Below are positions 43,880 through 51,914 of a stretch of 64,000 nt of DNA, piece by piece. Position numbers and translations under genes: made by a program. The DNA lies in contig OY744605.1 of the NCBI GenBank assembly GCA_963556255.1, positions 5,735,807 to 5,799,806 on the forward strand, given 5' to 3'. The DNA comes from Allolobophora icterica (Eukaryota > Annelida > Clitellata > Crassiclitellata > Lumbricidae). The stretch's first letter is position 1, and each line of letters opens with the position of its first letter. The notes under the pieces were generated by a model. It worked only from the letters and a program-made list of their open reading frames with translations. It had not been told where the DNA came from and did not search any database.

Positions 43880-44671
43880 ATGGAAGGACTTCTCGAAAAT
43901 ATAAAGGAAAACACGGAAAGGATGGCTCGTAACACGGATCCTAAATCGTCGTTTTACATTTTGATAAGCAAAAATAAATCGCGAATCGTGACAAAGTTTA
44001 ATCCGCTGATTCAGCTAGACAAAGGTAAAAAGCACGAAATGACTCTAGTTAATCTCGAAACGTACTATTCTTTCCCGAATATCGACGCGACGAACAACAA
44101 TTTCAGATATTCGGCGGACAATGGAGTATCGTGGTTCGATATAGCCGTTCCGGAAGGCTGCTACGAAGTTGCGGATGTAAACGAATATCTACAAAGAATC
44201 ATGAAGGAGAATGGTCATTACAATACGGCGAATGACGCTGCCACTATTACGTTGGAACCGAACAGTAATACGTTGAAGAGCGTTTTAAACATTGCGGAGG
44301 GTTATCAGGTCGATTTTACCGTCGAAAACTCGATTAGAACGGTTCTGGGTTTCGAAAGTCGGGGATATACGAACGGATATAACGAATCGGAGAATATCGT
44401 CAATATAATGAACGTCACCAGTTTGAGGGTGACTAGCGACGTAATCGGGTCTTCGTACACTAACGGATCAACGGAAAACGTGATTTATTCGTTTTTCCCG
44501 AATGTAGGACCGGGTTTTAAGATCATCGAAGTTCCTACTAATTTAATTTATCTCCCCGTTACGCTAGATACGATCTCGCGAATGGAAACGAAGCTTACCG
44601 ACCAGAATGGAAAATTAGTCAACCTCAGAGGAGAAGACCTCGCGATCAGGTTCCACATAAGAGAAGTGTGA
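43880..44671 (+). CDS. minor capsid (penton) protein
   Basis: 263 residues. Conserved stretches typical of Polinton/adintovirus penton proteins are visible: IVTKFNPLIQL, the YSFPNI segment, YEVADVNEYLQR, NTLKSVLNI, VIYSFFPNVGPGFKI, NLIYLPV, and the terminal LTDQNGKLVNLRGED-x-x-IRFHIRE. It would form capsid vertices through a single jelly roll. It sits in the usual place beside the ATPase. The start ATG is in AATAAAATG. Confidence 0.8.
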   Translation: MEGLLENIKENTERMARNTDPKSSFYILISKNKSRIVTKFNPLIQLDKGKKHEMTLVNLETYYSFPNIDATNNNFRYSADNGVSWFDIAVPEGCYEVADVNEYLQRIMKENGHYNTANDAATITLEPNSNTLKSVLNIAEGYQVDFTVENSIRTVLGFESRGYTNGYNESENIVNIMNVTSLRVTSDVIGSSYTNGSTENVIYSFFPNVGPGFKIIEVPTNLIYLPVTLDTISRMETKLTDQNGKLVNLRGEDLAIRFHIREV

Positions 44672-44705
44672 GCATTATTAAAAGTTTAAAAAACTTATAT
44701 ATAAA

Positions 44706-45296
44706 ATGAGTCGGTACGAGAATGTAAAAGTTAATATTTCGGAAGGGCAGGTAGATAAAATTAAACGAGCGCTTCAAGCGAGGTGCGATGGTGTGAGTAT
44801 TAGACTTTCTCACGATGATCTTAATGGCGAACACGTTTTAGCTGTTACGGATACGCAGTTGAACAAAATGAAGAAAGCGTATCAGAACGGAAAGGGAACG
44901 ACGATCAAGATGAGTAAAAAGCAATTAGAGCATAACGCTAAAGTCGAAGGCGGCTTTATCGGAGCTCTATTACCGTTTCTAGCTACGGCGGGTAAATTTC
45001 TTCTTTCTAGCGTACTACCTAGTTTAGCAACGGGAGCATTAAGCGGATTAGCGAGTACTGGAGTTAGCAAGATAATGGGATCTGGAGTATTGTACGTTAA
45101 AAAAGGCGGAATGGCGTGTAAAGTAAGACCGGATGGAAATGGATTGTATCTGTCTCCGTGGCCGAAAGGCAGTTCGATGGGATCGGGATTGTATATGAAA
45201 ACCGGTAAAGGGTTGTATATGAAAACCGGTAAAGGGCTTATACTTGGTCCTAATTCACCCTTTCGAGACATTCCGATACTCGGCCTATTGCTTTAA
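44706..45296 (+). CDS. pX-like minor virion protein
   Basis: 196 residues. The N-terminal half has TDTQLNKMKKAYQNGKG and a KMSKKQLEHN stretch. A glycine-rich hydrophobic segment (GGFIGALLPFLATAGKF to about 125) could be membrane active. The C-terminus carries GLYMKTGKG twice and a predicted short hydrophobic tail. A lysine/glycine-rich minor protein with this order is regularly found between penton and major capsid genes in adintovirus-like elements. The exact role is unproven. The start is in TATAAAATG. Confidence 0.65.
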   Translation: MSRYENVKVNISEGQVDKIKRALQARCDGVSIRLSHDDLNGEHVLAVTDTQLNKMKKAYQNGKGTTIKMSKKQLEHNAKVEGGFIGALLPFLATAGKFLLSSVLPSLATGALSGLASTGVSKIMGSGVLYVKKGGMACKVRPDGNGLYLSPWPKGSSMGSGLYMKTGKGLYMKTGKGLILGPNSPFRDIPILGLLL

Positions 45297-45319
45297 AAAA
45301 ATATCCTCGTATAAATAAA

Positions 45320-45742
45320 ATGTCACGATACGGCTACCCGATACATAAATTTGGAACAAAACCAGTCAGACCACCTGTACATAGAACTCAACCGAAATCG
45401 ATTGATTGGGATCCAAAGACCGTTACTCATATCCCGCAAAGGCAGCCAGGAGGGTCTAGATGGGAGATTTTTACTCAAGAAGAAATCACGATTCAACCGG
45501 GTGTAGTAAAAATGCTAAGATTAGGATTTGGCGCTAAAATGACTAGAGGAATGTGTTTAGTTGAGCTTAGACAAAATCTAAAAGAAAACGGATGTACATT
45601 ACAAGATGGAGTCGTTTCCGAAAACGTGGAAGATATGATTATCAATATTCTAAACAACTCCGATTCGACGGTTACCATAATCGAAGGAGATTCGTTGTGT
45701 TTCGTTAATTACACAGAGAACAAGAACAAGAACTCGTGTTAA
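45320..45742 (+). CDS. dUTPase-fold-like protein
   Basis: 140 residues. The stretch from about 60 on (VKMLRLGFGAKMTRGMCLVE, then ENVEDMIINILNNS, IIEGDSLCFVNY) resembles the beta-sandwich of trimeric dUTPases. The complete set of dUTPase active-site motifs is not evident, so it may be a structural derivative. It is transcribed with its neighbours and starts at AATAAAATG. Confidence 0.45.
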   Translation: MSRYGYPIHKFGTKPVRPPVHRTQPKSIDWDPKTVTHIPQRQPGGSRWEIFTQEEITIQPGVVKMLRLGFGAKMTRGMCLVELRQNLKENGCTLQDGVVSENVEDMIINILNNSDSTVTIIEGDSLCFVNYTENKNKNSC

Positions 45743-45767
45743 AATTTAAAACGGTATAATAAAAAAT

Positions 45768-46346
45768 ATGGAGACCGACGAATTAGAGAAAGGATGCGCT
45801 CACTCTTATCGATTGCAGAAAATCAACGAAATTCAAGAAGTCATAGAAAAAGAACGAGACAAACGGGCTGCGTTAAGTAGCAAATATCGTAGAAGCGTTA
45901 GCGTGATCGGCGCAATAAATGCCGCACTCGTGTTAGCCGCAATGGGATTCGGTGCATCGGGAATCGCAGTGTTTTCCACCATAATTGCGATACCGGTTGC
46001 GTTGAGTTTGAGCGGTCTGGCACTAGCCGCGGCTCCGTTGATTCTCATAGGCGCCCAAGTTAATAGAAAACTATCGCTTAAAAAGGAAAAACACGAAAAG
46101 ATCAAAACCCTAGCGGAAGCTAAATTAAGCACGATCAGCGATCTCGTTTCGAAAGCGCTTGCCGACGGATATATATCGGATGAGGAGTTCTCGCTGATTC
46201 TTCGCGAACTCGAGAAATTCAACGATAAGAAAGAAGAGATTACGGCGAGGATAAAAACAGCCATCGACGAAGAAAAGAAACGATCTCTAATTAATCGATG
46301 GAAAAGCCGTATTAGCCAGAAGTTCGAGACCAACGATAGTAAATAG
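45768..46346 (+). CDS. conserved Polinton protein with two hydrophobic helices between coiled coils
   Basis: 192 residues. A charged helical N-terminus (residues 1-45) precedes a long hydrophobic region (about 46-102: INAALVLAAMGFGASGIAVF and the segment after it). A C-terminal coiled-coil-like region follows (LAEAKLSTISDLVSKALADG and YISDEEFSLILRELEKF). The pattern recurs next to capsid genes in invertebrate Polintons; the function is unknown, with membrane interaction inferred. The stop is followed by a perfect hairpin and the ACGTT repeat tract. Confidence 0.7.
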   Translation: METDELEKGCAHSYRLQKINEIQEVIEKERDKRAALSSKYRRSVSVIGAINAALVLAAMGFGASGIAVFSTIIAIPVALSLSGLALAAAPLILIGAQVNRKLSLKKEKHEKIKTLAEAKLSTISDLVSKALADGYISDEEFSLILRELEKFNDKKEEITARIKTAIDEEKKRSLINRWKSRISQKFETNDSK

Positions 46347-46359
46347 AGGCCTGTTTAAT

Positions 46360-46394
46360 GTAACATCAAACGTTACGTTTACGTTTGATGTTAC
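46360..46394 (+). terminator. perfect 13-bp hairpin after the membrane-protein gene
   Basis: GTAACATCAAACG (46,360-46,372) pairs with CGTTTGATGTTAC (46,382-46,394) around a nine-base loop. It lies 13 bases after a stop codon and seeds the ACGTT tract. A role in transcript ending or RNA stability is inferred. Confidence 0.45.
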
Positions 46395-46883
46395 GCTTAC
46401 GTTTTACGTTTACGTTCTGCGTTTACGTTTACGTTCTACGTTTACGTTTACGTTCTACGTTTACGTTTACGTTTGATGTTACGTTTACGTTTTACGTTTA
46501 CGTTCTGCGTTTACGTTTACGTTCTACGTTCTACGTTTACGTTCTACGTTTACGTTCTACGTTCTACGTTCTACGTTTACGTTTTACGTTTACGTTCTGC
46601 GTTTACGTTCTACGTTTACGTTTACGTTCTACGTTTACGTTTACGTTTGATGTTACGTTTACGTTTTACGTTTACGTTCTGCGTTTACGTTTACGTTCTA
46701 CGTTTACGTTCTACGTTTACGTTCTACGTTCTACGTTTACGTTCTACGTTCTACGTTTACGTTCTACGTTTACGTTCTACGTTTACGTTCTACGTTCTAC
46801 GTTTACGTTCTACGTTTACGTTCTACGTTCTACGTTTACGTTCTACGTTTACGTTCTACGTTTACGTTCTACGTTCTACGTTA
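46370..46883. repeat. ACGTT(T/C) minisatellite inside the Polinton
   Basis: About 510 bases of units ACGTTT and ACGTTCT in varying order. A higher-order repeat is visible: the GATGTTACG...TACGTTCTGCG block recurs about every 88 bases. Each unit holds the palindrome ACGT. Long frames through it are artefacts. It fills the only large gap in the rightward gene cluster. Confidence 0.95.
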
Positions 46884-46908
46884 AAAAGATTATACCGCCA
46901 ATATTAAA

Positions 46909-47805
46909 ATGTCTTTTCTAAAAATAACCGATCCCGCAAAAAGAGACTTCATCGTCGAAGAGTTTCTGAAGACGAAGAAAAATATTCAACGAAACTATTT
47001 ATCAGAGAAAATAGGCGATATAGGACTGCAGCGAGAATTGGTAAAGTTGTACAAGCCGATCGTCGACTCGCAATCGGCAATATCGAAAGAACAAAACGCT
47101 TTGTTATCTACAATTAAGGAAAACTCGGCAGCCACGTCTAGTGCTCTAAAAGCGCTTCCCGCGTCGATATCGTCGTCGTTAAAAGCCATTCAGTTTCCTC
47201 AGTATTCGTCGATAGAGGCTTACGAGGATCCCGTAGAAGACGTTAGAACGTTAGAATTAGGAGACTTGGCAACGAAATACTTGCACCAATACGCTTCTAA
47301 TAAAAAGTCTACGGATACGACGTTCGGTCTAAATTCTAAAGACGGTGTATTTTTTATCGGAGATACACCCGTGTCGATCCAGAACGACGATATAACGGTT
47401 GGAGAGAAGACTTACGCCGGTACTCCGGGACTTTGGGAATTACTAACGATGGCTAAACCGAACGAGTCGATATACGACAGTAACGACCGCGACGATTACG
47501 CCGAGATTCTGCACGCAACGAATGCTATGAGGCAACCGAACAATCCTAGTAAACCGAAGTCGTCTAGAAGCGAAAAGTACAGAAAAATTATTAAACCGAT
47601 ATGGGACGCGAAGATAGTAGGTAAAGGAGTCCTCGTTATTCCGCAAGATCCGAATGCTTTAGTAGAAATGTTAAATCTACGATTAGCTAGCTACGGAGCC
47701 GGCAATACGGGAGTGAGAAATGAGATCGTAGGTATATGCGACGAACTACTCAGACAAGACATAATAGACAAACAACAGTATAAAAACTTAATGTTGCAAT
47801 TATAA
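46909..47805 (+). CDS. conserved Polinton protein of unknown function (about 300 aa)
   Basis: 298 residues. The N-terminal MSFLKITDPAKRDFIVEEFL is followed by a helical, alanine/serine-rich region (70-110). Well-conserved stretches DTTFGLNSKDGVFFIGDTPV, TYAGTPGLWELLTM, KPKSSRSEKYRKIIKPIW and NTGVRNEIVGICDELLRQ are recognisable from Polintons of many animals, where it sits between the ATPase/penton cluster and the major capsid. It is likely a virion or assembly protein (inference). The start is in ATTAAAATG. Confidence 0.75.
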   Translation: MSFLKITDPAKRDFIVEEFLKTKKNIQRNYLSEKIGDIGLQRELVKLYKPIVDSQSAISKEQNALLSTIKENSAATSSALKALPASISSSLKAIQFPQYSSIEAYEDPVEDVRTLELGDLATKYLHQYASNKKSTDTTFGLNSKDGVFFIGDTPVSIQNDDITVGEKTYAGTPGLWELLTMAKPNESIYDSNDRDDYAEILHATNAMRQPNNPSKPKSSRSEKYRKIIKPIWDAKIVGKGVLVIPQDPNALVEMLNLRLASYGAGNTGVRNEIVGICDELLRQDIIDKQQYKNLMLQL

Positions 47806-47807
47806 AA

Positions 47808-48311
47808 ATGCTAGTCGTCGCTAAAAGAAGATATACGAGAAAATACGTTATCGGAGGAGCGGGAATATTCGATACTATTACGGGAGTTTTCAAGAAGCTC
47901 TTCACATCTGGCGTTGCTAACCGAGTCGCATCGTCCGCTCTTAACGCGGGTAAAGATGTCGCGAAAGAGTTAGGTAAAAAGGCGCTAGATGTTGGAAAGA
48001 ATACAGCCGTAGAGGCCGGTAAGCGATTGGTGGATAAAGCCGCGGCAAAACTATTGGCTTCGTCGGTACTGTCGCCAAATCAAAAAGTCGAAACGATACC
48101 AACGCCGACGCTAACGCGAGAGAACGCGGCTATCTTAGCGCGGTTAATCGATAACGGCGCGGCCACTAGTAGTAGCACCGCAACTAATATTAATAATATA
48201 CTAGCCGGTTACGGACTCGAAAAGCCTTCTTCTTCGAATGCAGTGTCCATTCGAGATCTCGTGCGTCGTCTCAACAACAACAAAGGAGCTGGATTGAAAC
48301 TCGCACGATAA
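47808..48311 (+). CDS. pVI-like minor capsid protein
   Basis: 167 residues, starting two bases after the preceding stop. Basic N-terminus (AKRRYTRKYVIGGAG), then GIFDTITGVFKKLF and an amphipathic alanine/lysine-rich helix (SALNAGKDVAKELGKKALDV and on). It has a threonine/proline linker and a basic C-terminus. Adenovirus pVI-like proteins of Polintons share this pattern and position and are thought to disrupt membranes during entry. The start is in TATAAAAATG. Confidence 0.7.
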   Translation: MLVVAKRRYTRKYVIGGAGIFDTITGVFKKLFTSGVANRVASSALNAGKDVAKELGKKALDVGKNTAVEAGKRLVDKAAAKLLASSVLSPNQKVETIPTPTLTRENAAILARLIDNGAATSSSTATNINNILAGYGLEKPSSSNAVSIRDLVRRLNNNKGAGLKLAR

Positions 48312-48341
48312 CTAGTTTAAAAATAATCCTCGGTAATTAAA

Positions 48342-49634
48342 ATGCAGTCTGATATTCTAAACGTAACAGAAGTTTCGTCGGTCGACGAAGGAATCGAAAA
48401 ATACGAATGGCACGAATACGAGCCAGCAGCGAGATCGAATCTTAACTCGTCCGGTGAGATTCGTATAAATATCGAAACCCAAGATCTATTTTGCCATCCC
48501 GCTGAATCTTATTTGCTTTTCGAAGGTAGGTTAGTCAAAGGAGATGGAATGAATACCGCATACGCTAATGCCGACGCTGTAGCCCTTTCAAACAACGGGC
48601 TCATGCATCTGTTCAGTCAATTCGCGTATTCTCTATCGAACCAAGATATCGAAACGATATTTCACCCGGGTCAGGCTACCACGATGCTTGGTATGTTGAA
48701 ATATCCGGACGGCTTTGCCAAAGCGCAAGGTCTTAACCAATTATGGTGTAAAGATACTGCGGCAACCGCGGTTATAGCGGATAATGCGGGTTTCGCGGCT
48801 CGTCAAGCGTATCTTATTCAAAAACCAACGACTAAAGGAACGTTTAGTTTCATCGTGCCACTTAGTCATATTTTCGGATTCTGTGAGGATTACGATAAAA
48901 TCGTATACGGTTTTAAGCACACACTATCGATGGTTCGCAAATCGGACGACGACGCTATTTTTAGACTCGCTGCTGCGGATGCTGGAAACGTTAACCTTAT
49001 GAAAATCTCGTGGTTTATGCCGCACGTTACTCCGGCGGATATGGGGAAGATGCAATTGTACAAAACTATCGAATCGAAAGCGTCGTTACCCGTTGCCTAT
49101 CGGGCGCGTCAATGCGATACCATAACGGTTCCTCAATCGACTACTTTTAGCTGGCGTCTTAGCGTCAAGACGGCTCCAGAAAAACCTAGGTGGGTAGTCG
49201 TCGGATTTCAAACCGATCGCGGAGGCAACCAAGAACATAACCCATCGATCTTCGATCATTGCAACCTCAAAAACATGTACGTGATGATGAATCAAGAGAG
49301 ATATCCTGCCGTCGACTACGACCTATCGTTCCCCAACCAGAAATTTTCTAAAGCTTACAGAGACGCGGCGACGTTTAGCGAAAAATTCTACGGAATGGAT
49401 CAACTGATTACGCAAAGTAACATCACCCCAGCCGATTATAAAGACCTGTATCCGCTCATGGTATTCGACGTTAATAAACAGTCGGAACGACTGAAATCGT
49501 CGGTCGTCGATATCCAAATCAAAGCTACTTTTAACGCCGCGGTCCCCGCCGAAACGCAAGCTTACGCGGTTATAATTTCGGATAAGTTGTTAAACTTCCA
49601 ATCCGATGGGCAGAAAATGAGCGTGGTGTACTAA
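48342..49634 (+). CDS. MCP: major capsid protein (double jelly roll hexon)
   Basis: 430 residues, the length and terminal motifs typical of Polinton/adintovirus hexons. It opens with KYEWHEYEPAARSNLNSSGE, has SYLLFEGRLVK and LMHLFSQFAYSLSNQDIE, then KPRWVVVGFQTDR, and ends with YPLMVFDVNKQSERLKSSVV, TQAYAVIISD and LNFQSDGQKM. Trimers of this fold tile the icosahedral shell. The frame is intact from a TTAAAATG start. Confidence 0.93.
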   Translation: MQSDILNVTEVSSVDEGIEKYEWHEYEPAARSNLNSSGEIRINIETQDLFCHPAESYLLFEGRLVKGDGMNTAYANADAVALSNNGLMHLFSQFAYSLSNQDIETIFHPGQATTMLGMLKYPDGFAKAQGLNQLWCKDTAATAVIADNAGFAARQAYLIQKPTTKGTFSFIVPLSHIFGFCEDYDKIVYGFKHTLSMVRKSDDDAIFRLAAADAGNVNLMKISWFMPHVTPADMGKMQLYKTIESKASLPVAYRARQCDTITVPQSTTFSWRLSVKTAPEKPRWVVVGFQTDRGGNQEHNPSIFDHCNLKNMYVMMNQERYPAVDYDLSFPNQKFSKAYRDAATFSEKFYGMDQLITQSNITPADYKDLYPLMVFDVNKQSERLKSSVVDIQIKATFNAAVPAETQAYAVIISDKLLNFQSDGQKMSVVY

Positions 49635-49686
49635 ACGTCTGATCGAAAAACATTTCTTGTTTAAAGAATATATTGTACTATATAAA

Positions 49687-50232
49687 ATGAAGCTGCCAGA
49701 GTTGCAAAAATTAGCGAAGGAGAATAAGACTAGAGGATTTAGTCAGCTCACCAAACCAGAACTGATAGCGCTGTTGATCGAAAAAGGAGTGCTTCCCCCA
49801 GAGGATATGCCTCGTAAAGATACGCTGGAAAAGGAGAAACTAACGGGTAAGGAATACCAAAAAGCATATCGAGAAGAATATTGGAAAGATCGTCGGAAAA
49901 AAGATTCTGCCGTTAACGACGTGAAATACGAAAGATTGAAACATATCAGAAACCGACCGAGACGAGTAGAAATTAAAGATCTAGAAACCGGTGATTGCAC
50001 CTCGTATTCGTCGCTATACAAAGCGGGGAAGGCACACGGAACGAGCGCTCGGCAGATCGCGCGTTATAACGGAAAGACGATGATGAACAGATACGATATT
50101 AAAGTGTACGATACGATCGACGGAGGGCACTTTCCGTCGAGTATCAATAACGAGAATTATGAAATATACGACGAAACTATTGTTGTAGAAATATCTGAGG
50201 AAGAAACTTCCTGTGATGAGTGTTCTCTATAA
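49687..50232 (+). CDS. SAP/Rho_N-like and NUMOD1-like protein
   Basis: 181 residues from the ATG in TATAAAATG; an earlier in-frame GTG-type start is less likely because this ATG has the element's promoter pattern. Residues 1-35 (MKLPELQKLAKENKTRGFSQ, TKPELIALL) form a Rho_N/SAP-like helix-hairpin that binds nucleic acid. A basic region follows (EKLTGKEYQKAYREEYWKDR). A stretch near 105-150 (TGDCTSYSSLYKAGKAHGTS, RQIARYNG) resembles NUMOD1-type DNA-binding modules of homing endonucleases, without a nuclease domain. It may be a DNA-binding regulator; the function is unproven. Confidence 0.6.
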   Translation: MKLPELQKLAKENKTRGFSQLTKPELIALLIEKGVLPPEDMPRKDTLEKEKLTGKEYQKAYREEYWKDRRKKDSAVNDVKYERLKHIRNRPRRVEIKDLETGDCTSYSSLYKAGKAHGTSARQIARYNGKTMMNRYDIKVYDTIDGGHFPSSINNENYEIYDETIVVEISEEETSCDECSL

Positions 50233-50244
50233 TTACATTATTTA

Positions 50245-50278
50245 GAAACCTATCGTTTGCGTACACGCGATAGGTTTC
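50245..50278. terminator. perfect 11-bp hairpin between convergent genes
   Basis: GAAACCTATCG (50,245-50,255) pairs with CGATAGGTTTC (50,268-50,278) around a 12-base loop. It lies 12 bases after one gene and about 48 before the end of the opposing gene, a natural place for a bidirectional transcript end. Confidence 0.6.
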
Positions 50279-50325
50279 TCGTTAGTAAAATAGAATCGAT
50301 CGAGTTCCTATATAAATTCTACGAC

Positions 50326-51432
50326 TCATGTATCGTAAACGTATAATTGCATGACCTCAATTCCCTTGGAAAGCCATTCATCCTCTAGTACCGTAAGTCT
50401 GTAATACTGATAAGCGGTGGTCGTCGAAATATTTAAAAATGTCAGAGCTGCCGGTAACGTATCATTCGTCGCTAATAATGCTGTAAACTCTGTTCCATCG
50501 TTACTCGCGGTAATACTAGCACCAAATATATTCCGTCTAACTTTCAACGCGAGTCTCCAAATTACAACCGGCTCGGGACATTTTATCTGTAACCAAGAGG
50601 TTATACCATCGCCTGAAAACCAAGAATCGCCCGATGCGAGATTGTTAAAAGCTCTGTACGCCTCATGCCCCTCGCTACTCGAACTGGCACTAGCGACGAA
50701 CCCGGTTATACTATCGTTGGCTTCCAAATTAGGAATATATCCGACGCGGCACTTTTTAAAAGACTTATCTACGTAATTCTTCGTAGCCGCGTCTTGAGCT
50801 TCAGCGGGATCGTGTAAACCAACGATATAGTTTTCATTCATCGCGATATTTTGATACAGTTCGATTCTAGGATCGGTAGACGATTTACCGAATCTTATTA
50901 TATCGCGCTCCCCTTGCTTGCACAAAAATCCATCAGTCGTTTGTAACGTGATAGGAACGTTCGACTGACAGAGCATTTTATTCGCAACACTACCCAACAA
51001 TAAAACGAATTGTTTATCTCCTCTCAAATCCTTACACCCCATCGTGCGCACGCGTTCGTTGCCTACGCGTAGCAATAGATTCCCAGTCATGGTATCGCCG
51101 GTCTTCGATACTTTCAGGATGCTTTGTTCATCGACGTATTTCTTATTAGTTAAATCGTTATTCTCGGTTGGGGCGGCGCTGTTAGTCGTCATTTTATCGG
51201 TTATTAGGGCTGTAGCCTGAGCAAAGCTAACGGCCTCATCACCGTTACCCGCCGAAGGGAGATCGGTCGGTAAACCTACTAGAAGATGGCCGCTCATATC
51301 TATATCTGCAATAACGTCGCTTCTTCCATCGACTCTTAGAAAAGTATTGTTCGCTTGAGTTAGCGTCATTCCGCCGGAAATTACTCTTTGAGTAGCTCCA
51401 CGATCCGTATGTCCAAACTTATCGACTGGCAT
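50326..51432 (-). CDS. fibre-like attachment protein with discoidin-like head
   Basis: 368 residues. The start MPVDKFGHTDRG and repeats of TNKKYVDEQ/TKNYVDK type (about 95 and 228) mark it as the trimeric shaft of a viral fibre. The C-terminal 130 residues contain WFSGDGITSWLQIKCPEPVV, then WRLALKVR and ITASNDGTEFTALL. This is the pattern of an F5/8-type C (discoidin) galactose-binding domain, likely the receptor-binding head. Such fibres occur in a subset of Polintons. Leftward from TTAAAATG, it is 23 bases downstream of the protease gene. The specificity of the head is unknown. Confidence 0.8.
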   Translation of the reverse strand: MPVDKFGHTDRGATQRVISGGMTLTQANNTFLRVDGRSDVIADIDMSGHLLVGLPTDLPSAGNGDEAVSFAQATALITDKMTTNSAAPTENNDLTNKKYVDEQSILKVSKTGDTMTGNLLLRVGNERVRTMGCKDLRGDKQFVLLLGSVANKMLCQSNVPITLQTTDGFLCKQGERDIIRFGKSSTDPRIELYQNIAMNENYIVGLHDPAEAQDAATKNYVDKSFKKCRVGYIPNLEANDSITGFVASASSSSEGHEAYRAFNNLASGDSWFSGDGITSWLQIKCPEPVVIWRLALKVRRNIFGASITASNDGTEFTALLATNDTLPAALTFLNISTTTAYQYYRLTVLEDEWLSKGIEVMQLYVYDT

Positions 51433-51455
51433 TTTAAATAAAGTTATTTATTATT

Positions 51456-51890
51456 TTAATGTAAATCGTTCATGATTTCTTGAAACTCGCATCCGTCGTT
51501 CATCGTCTTCTTTAGCACGTACAAACACAAATGACCGCAAAACACTTCGTTATCAGGCTGTATTCGTTCGCTGTTATAGTACACTGAGCCCCGTAAATAC
51601 TTTAATAATTCAGTAGGAGGAGGAAGACCGTAACTGTCGAAATATATTTTCTCGTTACCGTTCTTTAAAAAGTTGCACCAATGGGACCCGACCCCATTAG
51701 AACCGTCTAGGTTCAATATCCCACACTCATTCCGTCTAGGTTTCTTCGGCAGGGCGTCTCGTACGAAAACACCTCTAAAGTTCTTGATATTTAGTTTCTT
51801 CGCAGCATCGATCAGCTGTAAGTTGGATAGAGGAATATTAGGTAGTACGACGCCCTCGACATTTATTTCTTTGTACGTCTTGAAACTCAT
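51456..51890 (-). CDS. PRO: adenovirus-type cysteine protease
   Basis: About 145 residues from the ATG in ATTAAAATG, four codons after an earlier ATG. The catalytic histidine is in GVGSHWCNF, aspartate in YFDSYGLPPP, and cysteine in VFCGHLCLYVL, in the C5 peptidase order with the conserved GLPPP after the aspartate. It would mature virion proteins. It is intact, and in the usual neighbourhood of the polymerase. Confidence 0.92.
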   Translation of the reverse strand: MSFKTYKEINVEGVVLPNIPLSNLQLIDAAKKLNIKNFRGVFVRDALPKKPRRNECGILNLDGSNGVGSHWCNFLKNGNEKIYFDSYGLPPPTELLKYLRGSVYYNSERIQPDNEVFCGHLCLYVLKKTMNDGCEFQEIMNDLH

Positions 51891-51914
51891 TTTAATATTC
51901 AACTGATACTTCTA

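Noticed and set aside
45833..46333. 166-residue minus-strand frame
   Set aside because: It is the antisense shadow of the two-helix membrane-protein gene, which has the start motif and known conserved stretches.
46385..46921. 178- and 144-residue frames rich in Arg/Leu/Phe/Thr/Tyr/Val
   Set aside because: They arise from the ACGTT repeat and exist in parallel frames. They are not genes.
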